The notes under the pieces: model-generated
Told to the model about the DNA's origin: nothing
Database searches by the model: none
Seen by the model: only the letters and a program-made list of their open reading frames with translations
Origin: Haemonchus contortus
Taxonomy: Eukaryota > Nematoda > Chromadorea > Rhabditida > Trichostrongylidae
DNA: 64,000 bases
Assembly: GCA_000469685.2 (NCBI GenBank)
Contig: LS997564.1
Location: 28,393,459 to 28,457,458 of the forward strand
Direction: 5' to 3'
Shown: piece after piece, positions 1 through 9,545 of the stretch
Layout: each line of letters begins with the position of its first letter
Position numbering within the stretch: the first letter of the stretch is position 1
Program-made: the position numbers and the translations under genes

Positions 1-835
1 TGAAAGAATATTGAATAACTTCAAATCTGACACATGTATGGGACCCAAGGTTTCATTCCCCTCAGACAAACTTTGCTGTAAGAGAAATCCAATAAGCACG
101 GTTAACGATCGTCGACTCGGTTTGCTCAAATCTCGTAGCCAATCTAAGAGCAGCAATTTTGGCTTTCGGCTTTGAGGGCAAGACGCTTCTTCGCGACAAT
201 TATGAACGAGCTCTAGCTCCTCTTGCTTGAGGAAAGAATATGAACGCGACATAGTTAAATTTCATGCTTCAATTCACGGTTTACGATACGAATGATCTCT
301 CACTTTATCGTATAGTATGTGGCGTGTGAGGTCGAGAAACGTCCTAGATAGCGCAAAATAAGGGGCCAAAGATCGTATCGTGAACATGCCACCCCCCCCC
401 CCGTTAGGATGACTATGAAGTCTAGTTGAAGGACTCTGCTCTGCGTCTCTGACACCGGACGACATAGTACATAGAGACCGAGCTAGGATGGTTGAAATGA
501 TTATCAGCAAAATTCAGAAAGCTTCCGCCTGCGCGTTCTAGCGCGGTTTCCACTTATGCGCTCTGCCGTCTGGTGCCAGAGACGCGGAGCACAAGAGGCG
601 GTGTAGGAGACGTATAGCACAAAAGGCGCTGACACACTCCAATTACATTTTCACCCGTAAGTATATGCATTTTGTGGTAAACCACAATTTAGCTCGTAAA
701 TATATATATTTTATTGAAAAAAAAATCAATCTAAAGAATTTTTACATACCTTTCCGACCCAGTGAATCTAAGTTGCAGAAGAATGGCCACAGAATAATAC
801 TGGGGGAGTAAATCCGATAAGGAAAGAAAGTGGAT
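1..835. other. Intergenic, no gene seen
   Basis: I see no convincing coding exon here. Positions 257-415 resemble a dispersed repeat (called repeat C below) also found near 2.2, 35.8 and 63.0 kb; the shared part includes an AACGTCCT-GATAG-GC block and a following ATCGT block. A run of C residues sits near 392-402. Confidence 0.5.
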
Positions 836-1674
836 GCATTCATACTAGGCGCGGGTACCCGCGCCGGGGCGCGGAAATCGCACCTCGAAACGGTTGCCCG
901 CACCCCTGTGCTTGTACCCTTTGCGAGGTGCGATTTTCGCACTCCGATGAGGTACCCGCGCCACCCCGATCAATAGTTGCATTCGATGACTGCGGGAAGA
1001 CTGTTTCTAAGATGCTCATGCTACTTTTTCTCTTCGCTCGTTGCAGACTTTGTTGTGATTTTTATTTTTCATCTAATCCCGTGCCGATGACCAGTCTTCC
1101 GTGTGCGAAATGTTCGCGTGAGCTCATTATTTTTCCATTTATTTTTTATCCCTATTACTTTTGATTCTTTTGTGCGATTTTTTCTATTTTATTTTTTCCT
1201 TTTATTTATTTTTTTTTGCTTTCTATTCCAGCTAGTGCTGACGTGTTTTGATTCCAAAATAAGGAGCAAGAAAAGTAAGAATGAAAAATGCAAGCATAAA
1301 ACATCAGTACAAGCTAGAATATGAAGCAGGAAAAATAGAAATAAAAGAATAGAGTAGAAAAAGCAGAAAAAATAAAATTGAAAATTTCCCAAAATGAGAT
1401 AAAGGAGATAAAAATAATAAGTGGCAAAATATAAAGCTAAAGCGAACATTACGCACACGAAAGACTGGTCATCGGCACGGGACGAAAAAACAAAAACCAC
1501 AACAAAATCTGCAACGAGGTAAGAGAAAAAGAAGCACGATTATCTTAAGAAGCAGTGTTTCCGCAGCATGATTCATCGGGGGCGAGTATTGATCGGGGCG
1601 GTGCGGGTACCGGCAACGAGAGTGGGTACACGTTTCGAGGTGCGATTTCCGCACCCCGCACCTAGTCTGAATGC
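836..1674. repeat. Long foldback (inverted-repeat) element
   Basis: The outer ends are inverted copies: the left end reads GCATTCATACTAGGCGCGG and the right end reads as its near complement, ending CCTAGTCTGAATGC. Both ends carry a block containing CGAGGTGCGATTTCCGC. Inside, the text around 1022-1110 (TTTTTCTCTT, GTTGCAGA, GTGCCGATGACCAGTCTT) reappears reverse-complemented around 1447-1530, so the two halves would fold on each other over several hundred bases around a T/A-rich centre near 1290. The left end is itself partly palindromic (845-962). No coding capacity is apparent, and long open frames here are products of A/T-rich sequence. This is most likely a non-autonomous foldback DNA element. 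Confidence 0.75.
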
Positions 1675-1770
1675 GCACAGTGAAGCCAGCTGTTCGGGTG
1701 TGTTGTACGCAATTGAAGACGTTGCGGGAGCTCGCCCAAAGGCTGATAGTCCACCGGGAACTACTCGGCC

Positions 1771-1843
1771 TGCGGTATCGATCAAGATTCAGTTGTAAAC
1801 AAGAGGCAAGCGCCGCCCCGGCCAGCGGGCTATGAAAGCAGCC
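1771..1843. repeat. Half copy of GGCTGCTTTCATAGTC foldback family
   Basis: The segment runs from GCGGTATCGATCAAGATTC through AGTTGTAAACAAG to the terminus TATGAAAGCAGCC. The same inner text and terminus occur in the complete element at 30,211-30,404, so this is a one-ended remnant of that subfamily. The opposite inverted end is not visible upstream. Confidence 0.6.
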
Positions 1844-3018
1844 AAACACCCCCCCCACGCCTTTTTTGCGCCTTAAACTCGTCCAACCCCCTTTTTCCAA
1901 GTAGTAGATTTTTTCTAGCGCCCTTCGTTCTTTCCGCGAGCGGTTTCCCTTTGAGTGAGCGGGCCTCGAGCTAGTCCTCATCTTTAGTACAAAACGCAAT
2001 AATTTAGACGTGCTATAGCAGAGTTCACTGTGCGCAACTTAACTAGTGGAGAACGAATCATCGGCAGCCATAGGAGGACGGACAAGGGGAACTCAAGAAA
2101 AGAGGTCTTCGTCCCTACAGTTCCTCTTGCCCGTATCTATTGCAGCTCCGAACGCGAATCGGCATGTCGATTAAAGGCACACTTCACGATGACAATGGTT
2201 TCTAGGATTTCCCTATAGTATGGATTCGAGGCTCCCACTTCCCCTATACCTGTCGTTATAAGGGCAAAAACGTCCTGGATAGGGCACAATAAGGAACAGG
2301 GGAACAATATCGTGTGAATGCCACACTCCTAGTGGACGAGTTTCAGCGGCTTTATAGAAGCTGCACCATCCATAAGGGAACCAATGGAGGAAGTTCAAAC
2401 AACTTTTCATTACCCATAGCGACAATGAAAGGCAGTTCTGGAAGGCTAAGGTTCGATGTAGTCAGCTCTTTGCACGGTAGGAGCAAGTTAAATCTCGTCC
2501 AAAAACCCCTTTCATGCCATTCCTGTCGGGTGACCTCGTACAACCTCCACTTTCGCTACTTTCAAAAAGCTCAAACTAAGCGGATTTTCTCGCTTTCTTT
2601 GCCACCGATGTGCTCTCTTACATCAACACTTCCGCTTTTCAACCTAAAAAAGGTACTTCAAAATTATCGTACTGTGCCTTTGAGATAGGATCGCTCTTGA
2701 TAAGAGTTCTGGGTCCTTGCAATTAAGCACATAACTAAATATTAAAAATTGAAAGAAAAGAAAAAACAAGTGTGCAGAATTGTTATTAATATCAAACAGA
2801 TTAAGAGTGACCAAAGCAGGACACCCGCCACCCGTTTCACCCCCTATCCGCACTGACGTGGTAGGCTAGCAGCAGGGATTGAGTATAAATACATAAAGGA
2901 TAAAGATTTTGGCGTCAATCAATCCCGTCTGAGGGATGCGCCCCTGCACTCGACTTCCATTCAGAATCGTAGTGGTGTAATGAGTGCGTATGTGGCATAT
3001 ACAATGACGGGTACGGGA
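1844..3018. other. Intergenic with dispersed repeat C copy
   Basis: Positions about 2170-2560 are a copy of repeat C, in the same orientation as 62,990-63,400 and opposite to 35,780-36,130. Shared blocks include GGCTGCACCAT-like text, AAGGGAACC, TTACCCAT-GCGACA-TGAAAGGCA and GTAGTCAGCTCTTTGCAC. No host exon was recognised; the remainder is A/T-rich single-copy-looking sequence. Confidence 0.5.
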
Positions 3019-3157
3019 ACTAATCATACTCGCCTTGCACCTAGACGCTAAGTGACCTTAATTACGTGCGAAGGCTACTCTATAATGGGTGTGCGAACGA
3101 ATTTTCGATCGCAACTAATCAAGCTCGCCTCGCACCTAGGCGCGAAGTGACCTTAAC
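3019..3157 (+). repeat. Pair of 44-bp direct repeats
   Basis: A unit beginning AACTAATCA, containing CTCGCC and CACCTAG, and ending AAGTGACCTTAA occurs at 3019-3062 and again at 3114-3157, 95 bases apart with a few mismatches. The second unit abuts the piggyBac-like element that follows, and its final TTAA is part of that element's target site. Confidence 0.7.
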
Positions 3158-3757
3158 CCATTGGCGACCGCGCGTTTTTAGCGTGTCTGACGTGTGGGAC
3201 CGAGCGCGCTTTTCGCGGGCTGCTGCTGTGGCCCGCTGGCGGGTCACACGATCCCAGAAGCAAGTAAATTTTTTCGTAAGCATTTCCAACCGACAAAAAA
3301 AAATTTTTAAATGTGGCATGTAATGGTTACAAGTCATACACACTATCTAGAGCTACGTTATGACATCTGATGTTGTTTCTGATTGTTCGAAGGGAGGTGA
3401 GAGTTTTTACCAAATCATTTCAAAATGCGATTCTGTCTAGACACGAGGATACAGGTGAGAATGGCATGTTTCGAATCATCGGATACCCAGCAAAGTCCCT
3501 TTACATCCTTTTTGCACCTTTTTACAACCTTTTTTACAGCCTTTGGTTTTCCTCCTTTACCAATGCCGTCGGAAGTAACTTTGTTTTCTCTCATTACTAA
3601 AGTCAGAAATAAACGTTTCACAGACCACTGCGCGCCAAGATTCTATAGTAGGTCATAAACCTGCTTGATACTTGAAAGGATCAAAAAATCGAAAATGAAT
3701 GTTATACATACAAAATAATACTGTGGCCCGTATACGGGCCACGCGGTCGTCAATGGG
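3157..3757. mobile_element. piggyBac-like MITE with TTAA target duplication
   Basis: The 601-bp element is bounded by TTAA at 3153-3156 and TTAA at 3758-3761. Its left end reads CCCATTGGCGACCGCG and its right end is the inverted counterpart, CGCGGTCGTCAATGGG. TTAA duplication with CCC-starting termini is the known signature of piggyBac-type transposons. No transposase is encoded, so it would have to be mobilised in trans. A subterminal near-palindrome (GTGGCCCGTATACGGGCCAC) lies at 3723-3742. Confidence 0.75.
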
Positions 3758-3761
3758 TTAA

Positions 3762-4587
3762 TTAAGTGAAAAGACTCCACGGTAATTACGCTGCCCGCAC
3801 TCGCTACTAATCGGGTTTTTTTCGAAGAAAAAGTTGCAATATCAATTTCAACGGTTTTGAGAGTTTTATTTACACGCATAATAAATAAATTCAATATAAT
3901 TGTGAATAAAGTTTGTGTGATATGGGAGAAGACGGCTCAATTCAAAAGTAATAAGAAATTATAAAAAAAAACTTGGATTGTTCTGTTTGTTACGAATCTG
4001 GACATTTTTATACAAAATTCTTGTATTTCCTGGCGGCTTGCTAATTGCTGTTGAAGTTCTCCCTTCTGCACTAAATGCAACAAAAAACTGCTTCACTTTT
4101 GTTCGTGCGCACCTTCTCAAAACTATGTATATGCATATTCTGTACCTGGAATTCTGTAGATCAAAACTCTACTTTTATTTTTCCTACTTATCTGCCTCTC
4201 TCCCATAAACCGCCCTGATCGCGACTCTGTAGAGTCTAAGGTGAATTCTGCTGAAGTGGGAAGCTATGGCTCAGCCGGCTCAGAAAGAAGTGTATTTACA
4301 GAGTGAACTAGGGGGGGGGGAGGAGTTGTGTGTTCAGCTCCAGTGGGGGGGGGCTGTGTTGGTGCAGGAAACGTGTAGTGTAGGGCGAAGGTTGTGATAC
4401 GGGATCCAGCTGCTGTGAGGCTGTGTAGACGCAGAACTTCCGAAAAAAATTATTTTGTAATGCTAGAGCTTCCAGAGCAAAAGTGAAAAGCTCGGACAGT
4501 GTTGGAAATGGGCCACATGGACCGCGCACTCCTAGATAATCTGAAGCGGGAGGACAACCTGTAAGTTCATCGAAATGTTCATGTTCA
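3762..4587. other. Intergenic, no gene seen
   Basis: The sequence is A/T-rich with short G runs (about 4311-4319 and 4345-4352). I could support no exon, RNA gene or repeat copy here. Confidence 0.4.
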
Positions 4588-5273
4588 TTGTTGTTCATCG
4601 ACTGCGGTGGCCAGCCGATGAACAAGTCACTGCTTTTATCCTCCCAGACGAGTCTGGTACTAACCAGGGAGGGGTAGTCTACTTACCGTGGGACTTTGAA
4701 TGGAGACCCAAATAAATCGATAGAGTTTTGAATGCTGTTTACGAAAATGGAAATCAAAACTGCTAAATGATTCTACTTAAAAAGTTATGGGGGCCCGAAT
4801 TTCGCTCGACAGTAGTATCAATTGGAAAGCGAACTCGTCGCTTCCATATCTACCGCCCACGTGATCTAGTGGTAGTGGTCTCGCTTCGTGGGCGTAAAAT
4901 GAGGGATCCCTCCCCGTCATTATCCGCACTTTTGCAAAGTGTTTTTTCATTTTATCAAAGGCTCTCTGAACGTTTTCTGATATTTCTTTAGACAATTGAT
5001 ACTACTGTAGAGCAAAATTCGGGCCCCCATAACTTTTTAAGTAGAATCATTTAGCAGTTTTAATTTCCATTTTCGTAAACAGCATTCAAAACTCTATCGA
5101 TTTATCTGGGTCTCCATTGAAAGTCCCACGGTAAGTAGACTACCCCTCCGTGGTAAGTCACCGACCTCGGAGGGATGGAAGGCCTGGTTGGCTTGGGCGG
5201 GCACCGATCCGGGATTCGAACCCCTGACCGTGCGTGTGATATAGTGCGCCACTTGCCACCACACGACCTCTGC
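4588..5273 (-). mobile_element. tRNA-headed SINE, interrupted by another element
   Basis: Read on the minus strand, the right part (5150-5273) gives a tRNA-like head with box A-like text and a good box B (GGGGTTCGAATCC). It is followed by the family-specific GGCCAACCAGGCC-like and CCATCCCTCCGAGGTCGG-like body. The body continues in the left part (about 4588-4667) with CCAGACTCGTCTGGGAGG and ATAAAAGCA. The two halves are separated by the inverted-repeat element at 4668-5149. Other copies lie at 14,945, 15,879, 24,258, 38,372 and 51,597. Confidence 0.75.
4668..5149. mobile_element. Inverted-repeat element nested in a SINE
   Basis: The element has arms of about 130 bp. The left arm starts GGAGGGGTAGTCTACTTACC and runs to GGGGGCCCGAATTT near 4803. 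The right arm (about 5018-5149) is its near-perfect complement, ending GACTACCCCTCC. The loop of about 210 bp encodes nothing recognisable. It sits inside a minus-strand SINE copy, so it inserted after that SINE did. It is a non-autonomous MITE or foldback of unknown superfamily. Confidence 0.8.
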
Positions 5274-5275
5274 CT

Positions 5276-5779
5276 AATATAAATAAATACAATATCTTTA
5301 GATAATCGAACTTGCATTGAATAAAAACGCATATTAGCCCATATCATTGATCTGTGAATTGATGATGAATTGAAAATAAATAGGTGAATAATGTGGTAAC
5401 CAACTATTACTCTTGCAATATACGAAGATTTCGAATATCTTTTAACGATACGGATTTTTCCAACTTGTCTCTGATTCAGGATAGAATTCCACTTATTTTG
5501 ATCAGAAACGTTCTAATAACTTACACTGCCTTCTCCTATATCTTTAGCCGATTTATTTGGTCCGAACGAAGCGTTGGTGTTCAGTTCGCGTTGCATGTCT
5601 CCTTCAATGTCACTCCACGTAACGTGTGTACCGAAAAGACCTCCAGCTTTTGTGTAGAGATTCATGTAAGCTAAACTTCTGAAAATCTGAAATTCCGTTG
5701 TATGGAAAACTGGGTTTTCATATGAACTCACAGAATCATTTTAGCAGCCGTTTCGATGGCAAATAGTCACGGTGCCAAG
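5276..5779. other. Intergenic, no gene seen
   Basis: This is A/T-rich sequence between the SINE and the foldback at 5780. No exon or RNA gene could be supported. Confidence 0.4.
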
Positions 5780-6044
5780 GGCTGCTTTCATAGTCCGCGG
5801 GCGTGCCGAGGCAGTGCTAGGGGGGAGGAATGAGGCAGACGGTCGGTCAGCCCCTTCGAAGGGCTATAAACAAAGAGAAACAAGATCAAAAACCATTCGC
5901 ACAAGCCCCTGATTGTTTGGTTTTTGATCTTGTTCATCTTTGTTTTCAGCCCTTCGAAGGGGCTGACCGACCGTCTGCCTCCCTCCTCCCCCTAGCACTG
6001 CCTCGGCACGCCGGCACGCACGCCGGTGGACTATGAAAGCAGCC
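5780..6044. mobile_element. Foldback element, GGCTGCTTTCATAGTC family, copy 1
   Basis: The 265-bp element begins GGCTGCTTTCATAGTCCGC and ends in the complement, GACTATGAAAGCAGCC. The arms of more than 100 bp include GCAGTGCTAGGG, GGCAGACGGTCGGTCAGCCC and CTTCGAAGGGCT blocks and their complements. The whole unit would fold into a long hairpin with a small internal segment. Full relatives are at 29,257-29,519 and 31,013-31,322, and a different subfamily with the same termini is at 30,211-30,404. Confidence 0.85.
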
Positions 6045-6384
6045 AACGAGGTAAGCCGGATTTTATCCATTTATAGAACTATTTCGGTTTCGTACTGCTA
6101 TGCATGCAGCTATGCAGCTACTACGGCTAATATGGTTGGAAAAGCGAGAAATTTCACACCAATCAAGGCATAGCTACGAAAAGATTCGGACAGCCTATAC
6201 AATAAGAAGCGACGTTCCCAACAGATTTTGTTCCAAGGTGCACTTATAAGTAGTAGAGAAAGAAGCTTAGAAAAACGTGATCATGGTGGACGGTCAAGAA
6301 CAGTGCTAATCTGTAAGAGTATTAGAATAGTTGTCCTTGTGTGGATGGAGCAGAGAGTCCGCTCGCAAGTGATGCGGCGAGTGA

Positions 6385-6810
6385 CTGACTGACGAAGGGC
6401 TATCATTCTAGTTCGTTCACCTTGGTTGGCTAAAGCATAACCTGAGGATTTAGTAATTCATAGACGTGAAAATGAAGGATATTCGGTCTACCCAAAAATG
6501 CACAGCTGAAGTGGATGTTTGCTCAATGAACAGTTCTAGTTGAATGGGAAACTTCTCCTCTCTGTTGTCATGAGAACCTTTTCCATCGTGCAGAAAGTAC
6601 GTACACAGCGTAAACATCGGAACACTTCCGCAAATCTTTGCACTAATACTGAGTGCCTTCACTATTATTTTTTTCTTATCCAACAGATATAATCGGATGA
6701 TTCCATCGAATCCTGTCTGTCCTATCCATCATGAATATTAGAGCCTTGTGCTTAAGCCGTGTGACAACGTGAGATAGGAACAGCAGATGACTAACAGCTC
6801 ATCAAACACT
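6385..6810 (-). repeat. Inverted partner of repeat at 9070-9545
   Basis: Reverse-complemented, this block matches 9070-9545 over its length. Shared text includes GAGCTGTTAGTCAT, TTGTCACACGGCTT-like, CATGATGGATAGG, a GTTCCGATGTTTACGC-like run, GGTAGACCGAATATCCTT and CCCTTCGTCAGTCA. Identity is roughly 80-85 percent by eye. The two copies face each other across the Tc1-type transposon, so they could be arms of one older foldback or two separate insertions. Confidence 0.7.
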
Positions 6811-7408
6811 GATAAGTGTACTTGTGGAATATTAGAACATTACAAGTCTTCTATTCTGGTTCCCACATTTTCCGAAACAGTAAGATGTTTCCGGGAATCA
6901 CACGAGAGGGAATCGGAATGAATGACTTCTTTGAAAGATTCCCCTGAGTTTGAATGATAATTGATTCAAAAAGAAAATGATAACCTGAGGAGGATGCCAT
7001 TTTTTGTTGTATGGGCACCCATGCATTTCCCACAAGTCACAATTCGGCATGGAAGTCAAGCACGAGGGTGCACTGTGATTAACTTCCAAAGCATTTTCTC
7101 TTCATCCTTCATTTCGAAAAAGATTCAGAAGGAAAAATGTATATCTTCACAGTACGAAACGCCGTCTACGAGCGAGCCAACAAAAAGAAATTGAGTTCTG
7201 AATGAAATTCTGGAAAATCTATTAGCGATAAAAATTTTAGAGTAGTGCTGATCGAAGTGCAGTTGGTGTTTTCCCAGGAAGCGAATGTAGTATGAACTAA
7301 CGGTATTAATTTCCCTCTCAAAAAGCTCGGAAGGAGTAGGCTTCTGCTTTTTCTAATTAATTTGTTCATGCGTTCCATTTTACGCCCCTTTGCCGCACCA
7401 ACTAAATA

Positions 7409-8711
7409 CAGGGTGCGGCAAAAGTTCTGGCAAAGACCCGATTCAGATTCTCTATGAGACATGAGGCCTTCGATCTCGACAGGATCAATGCCACTATTTA
7501 CCGAAAGTCCTCTTCTATACATTCCATAGACTGGCCGTTCTTGAATATGCCATTTTAAAGAATAGTGACAAGTAAGACCAACGACTCTCCATCCTGCACC
7601 TCCATCTGGCTGAATGCACGGCAAAGACCATCTTCAGACAGCTCCAGATTCCCTTAAGAACCATGTACAACAACATCAACAGGTACAAGGCGACAGGAAC
7701 TATGGAAGACAAGCCTAAAAGGGGAAGACCGAAGAGTGCAACGACAAAGGAAATAGTGAAAAACATTCGAGGAAAATCCGCCGCTACCCACGTAGGTTCA
7801 AGTGATAAACGGCTCTTGAGGTCGGAATTTCTGCTCGATCTGTCGGAAGGATTGTCACCAGCCACCTTCGACTTCACTTTTATAAGATCAGAAAAGCTCA
7901 CATGCTAACTAAGCGTTTGAAGAAAACTAGGCTAAAAAGATTTAGGGAGCGTTCAAAGCGATTTTCGCAGGCACGGCACAGCGACATCCTTTTCACTGAC
8001 GCATGCCTGTTTTCAACAGATCGATTTCTGAACACTCAAAACGATAGGATGATAGCGGAAAGCCCTGTAGAAGCCAGCCAACATGGAGGGATTGCTCAGC
8101 GAGCGATCTGAACACTTCAAGCCGTTGATGGTTCTTGGGGCAATCACATCGGACGACAAGATGTCCCTGATTTTCTTGGAGAAAGGAGTCAAGGTGGATA
8201 GCAAGACGTACCTGAAGGGCATGTTGGAGAAGGACGTACTCCCTTGGGCTGAATCCCATTCCGGCAACCGGACAAGGACTTATCAACAGGGCTCAGCTCC
8301 AGCACACAGGTACAATGTGGTACAAGGCTGGTGCGCAACGCACTTCCCAGACTTCATCTCGTCGGACGATTGGTCCCCAAATAAACCAGGCCTGAATCCA
8401 TTGAACTATTCTGTGTGGTTAATTCTTAAGAGGAAAGCCTGCTCTACTAAGCGTAGAAGTTTGGATGCTCTACGTGCAACCCTTGTTGAAGCATGGGAGG
8501 ATTTGGACGGAGACCACTTCCTGCCGCCGTCGACCCATTTCCTAGGAGACTTTTAGCCTGCATTCGCGCAAAAGGAGGCTAGTTCGAGATCAAGTTTGTT
8601 TTCGTGATCTATATAGCTGTTGATAAATGCTGTTGGAGTTGTATCACAAATCGATCGGTTTGACCGTTTTTACGATCATGTTTATGTTGCCAGAACTTTT
8701 GCCGCACCCTG
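7409..8711 (+). mobile_element. Complete Tc1/mariner-type transposon (inactive)
   Basis: The 1,303-bp element has perfect 24-bp terminal inverted repeats starting CAGGGTGCGGCAAAAGTTCT and a TA on each side (7407-7408 and 8712-8713), the target signature of the Tc1/mariner superfamily. It contains a broken plus-strand transposase (next entry). Perfect termini combined with a decayed gene suggest it may have been moved in trans or is still fairly young. Confidence 0.9.
7663..8556 (+). pseudogene. Degenerate Tc1/mariner-type transposase
   Basis: Transposase similarity is spread over three plus-strand reading stretches. The first (7663-7908) has a KPKRGRPKSATTKEI segment typical of the DNA-binding linker of this superfamily. 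The second (7902-8111) holds ILFTDACLF, where the first catalytic aspartate is still present. The third (8083-8556) holds MVLGAITSD, YQQGSAPAH and WSPNKPGLNPLNYSVW. In active relatives the last two motifs carry the second and third catalytic aspartates (QQD-x-APAH and SPDLNPLD). Here both positions are substituted, so the protein should be catalytically dead even apart from the frame breaks. Confidence 0.85.
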
Positions 8712-9069
8712 TATAATGGATGACGATAACAGTCATTGTGGTTAGACTAGAAGGGTTTTATCATTTCTAAAGGAGGGATCAAGAGGACAATAAGACTCTC
8801 CTCACCTACAGGGGGTGATTTCAGGAAGTGGAGCAGATCATTGCTTCAGTACGTCTATCAGCATGCTTTTTAAGTATACGTCTTTACCAAATTCACAGCA
8901 GTAGCGGCGAACCACCGGCGTCTTACAAATACCCCTGATCTCACCCCCAAACCAATAGTTCTTTTCATTATTATAGCTACATTTTCGTGAGGAATAGCAC
9001 TTTCAATAATTCCTACAGAACGCGATTGTTTCATTGCTGAAGTGCGAAGTATGTGCGCTAATCAGTGTT

Positions 9070-9545
9070 TGGTGAGCTGTTAGTCATTTGCTGTTTCTAT
9101 CCCACATTGTCACGCGGCTTGAGCACAACGGCTTTAATTCACATGATGGATAGGCAGACAGGATATCCGATTATGTCTGTCGTGTCTGTCTATGTGATTG
9201 GATAAGAAAAAAAAATAATAAAAGCACTCAGTGATTGTGCCAAAGTGTTCCGATGTTTACGCTTTCTATACGTACTTTCTACATGATGGTGAAGCTTTAC
9301 AGGACAACTGAGAAGAGGGGTTCAACAAAAAAACAGTACTGTTCATTGAGCCAACAGCACTTCAGCTATGCATCTTTGGGTAGACCGAATATCCTTCAAA
9401 GTCACGTCTACGAATGGCTACCTACTCAGACTACGCTCTAGCTAGTGGTTTTTTCCTTCATAAAAAATGAGAGAGCCACATTGCACACTTTTTGGTGTAA
9501 CCTTAAATTGAACGAGCTGCTAAAATGATGGCCCCTTCGTCAGTC
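9070..9545 (+). repeat. Inverted partner of repeat at 6385-6810
   Basis: This is the plus-strand copy of the repeat described at 6385-6810. The open frame near 9235-9441 only reflects the repeat and has no recognisable product. Confidence 0.7.
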
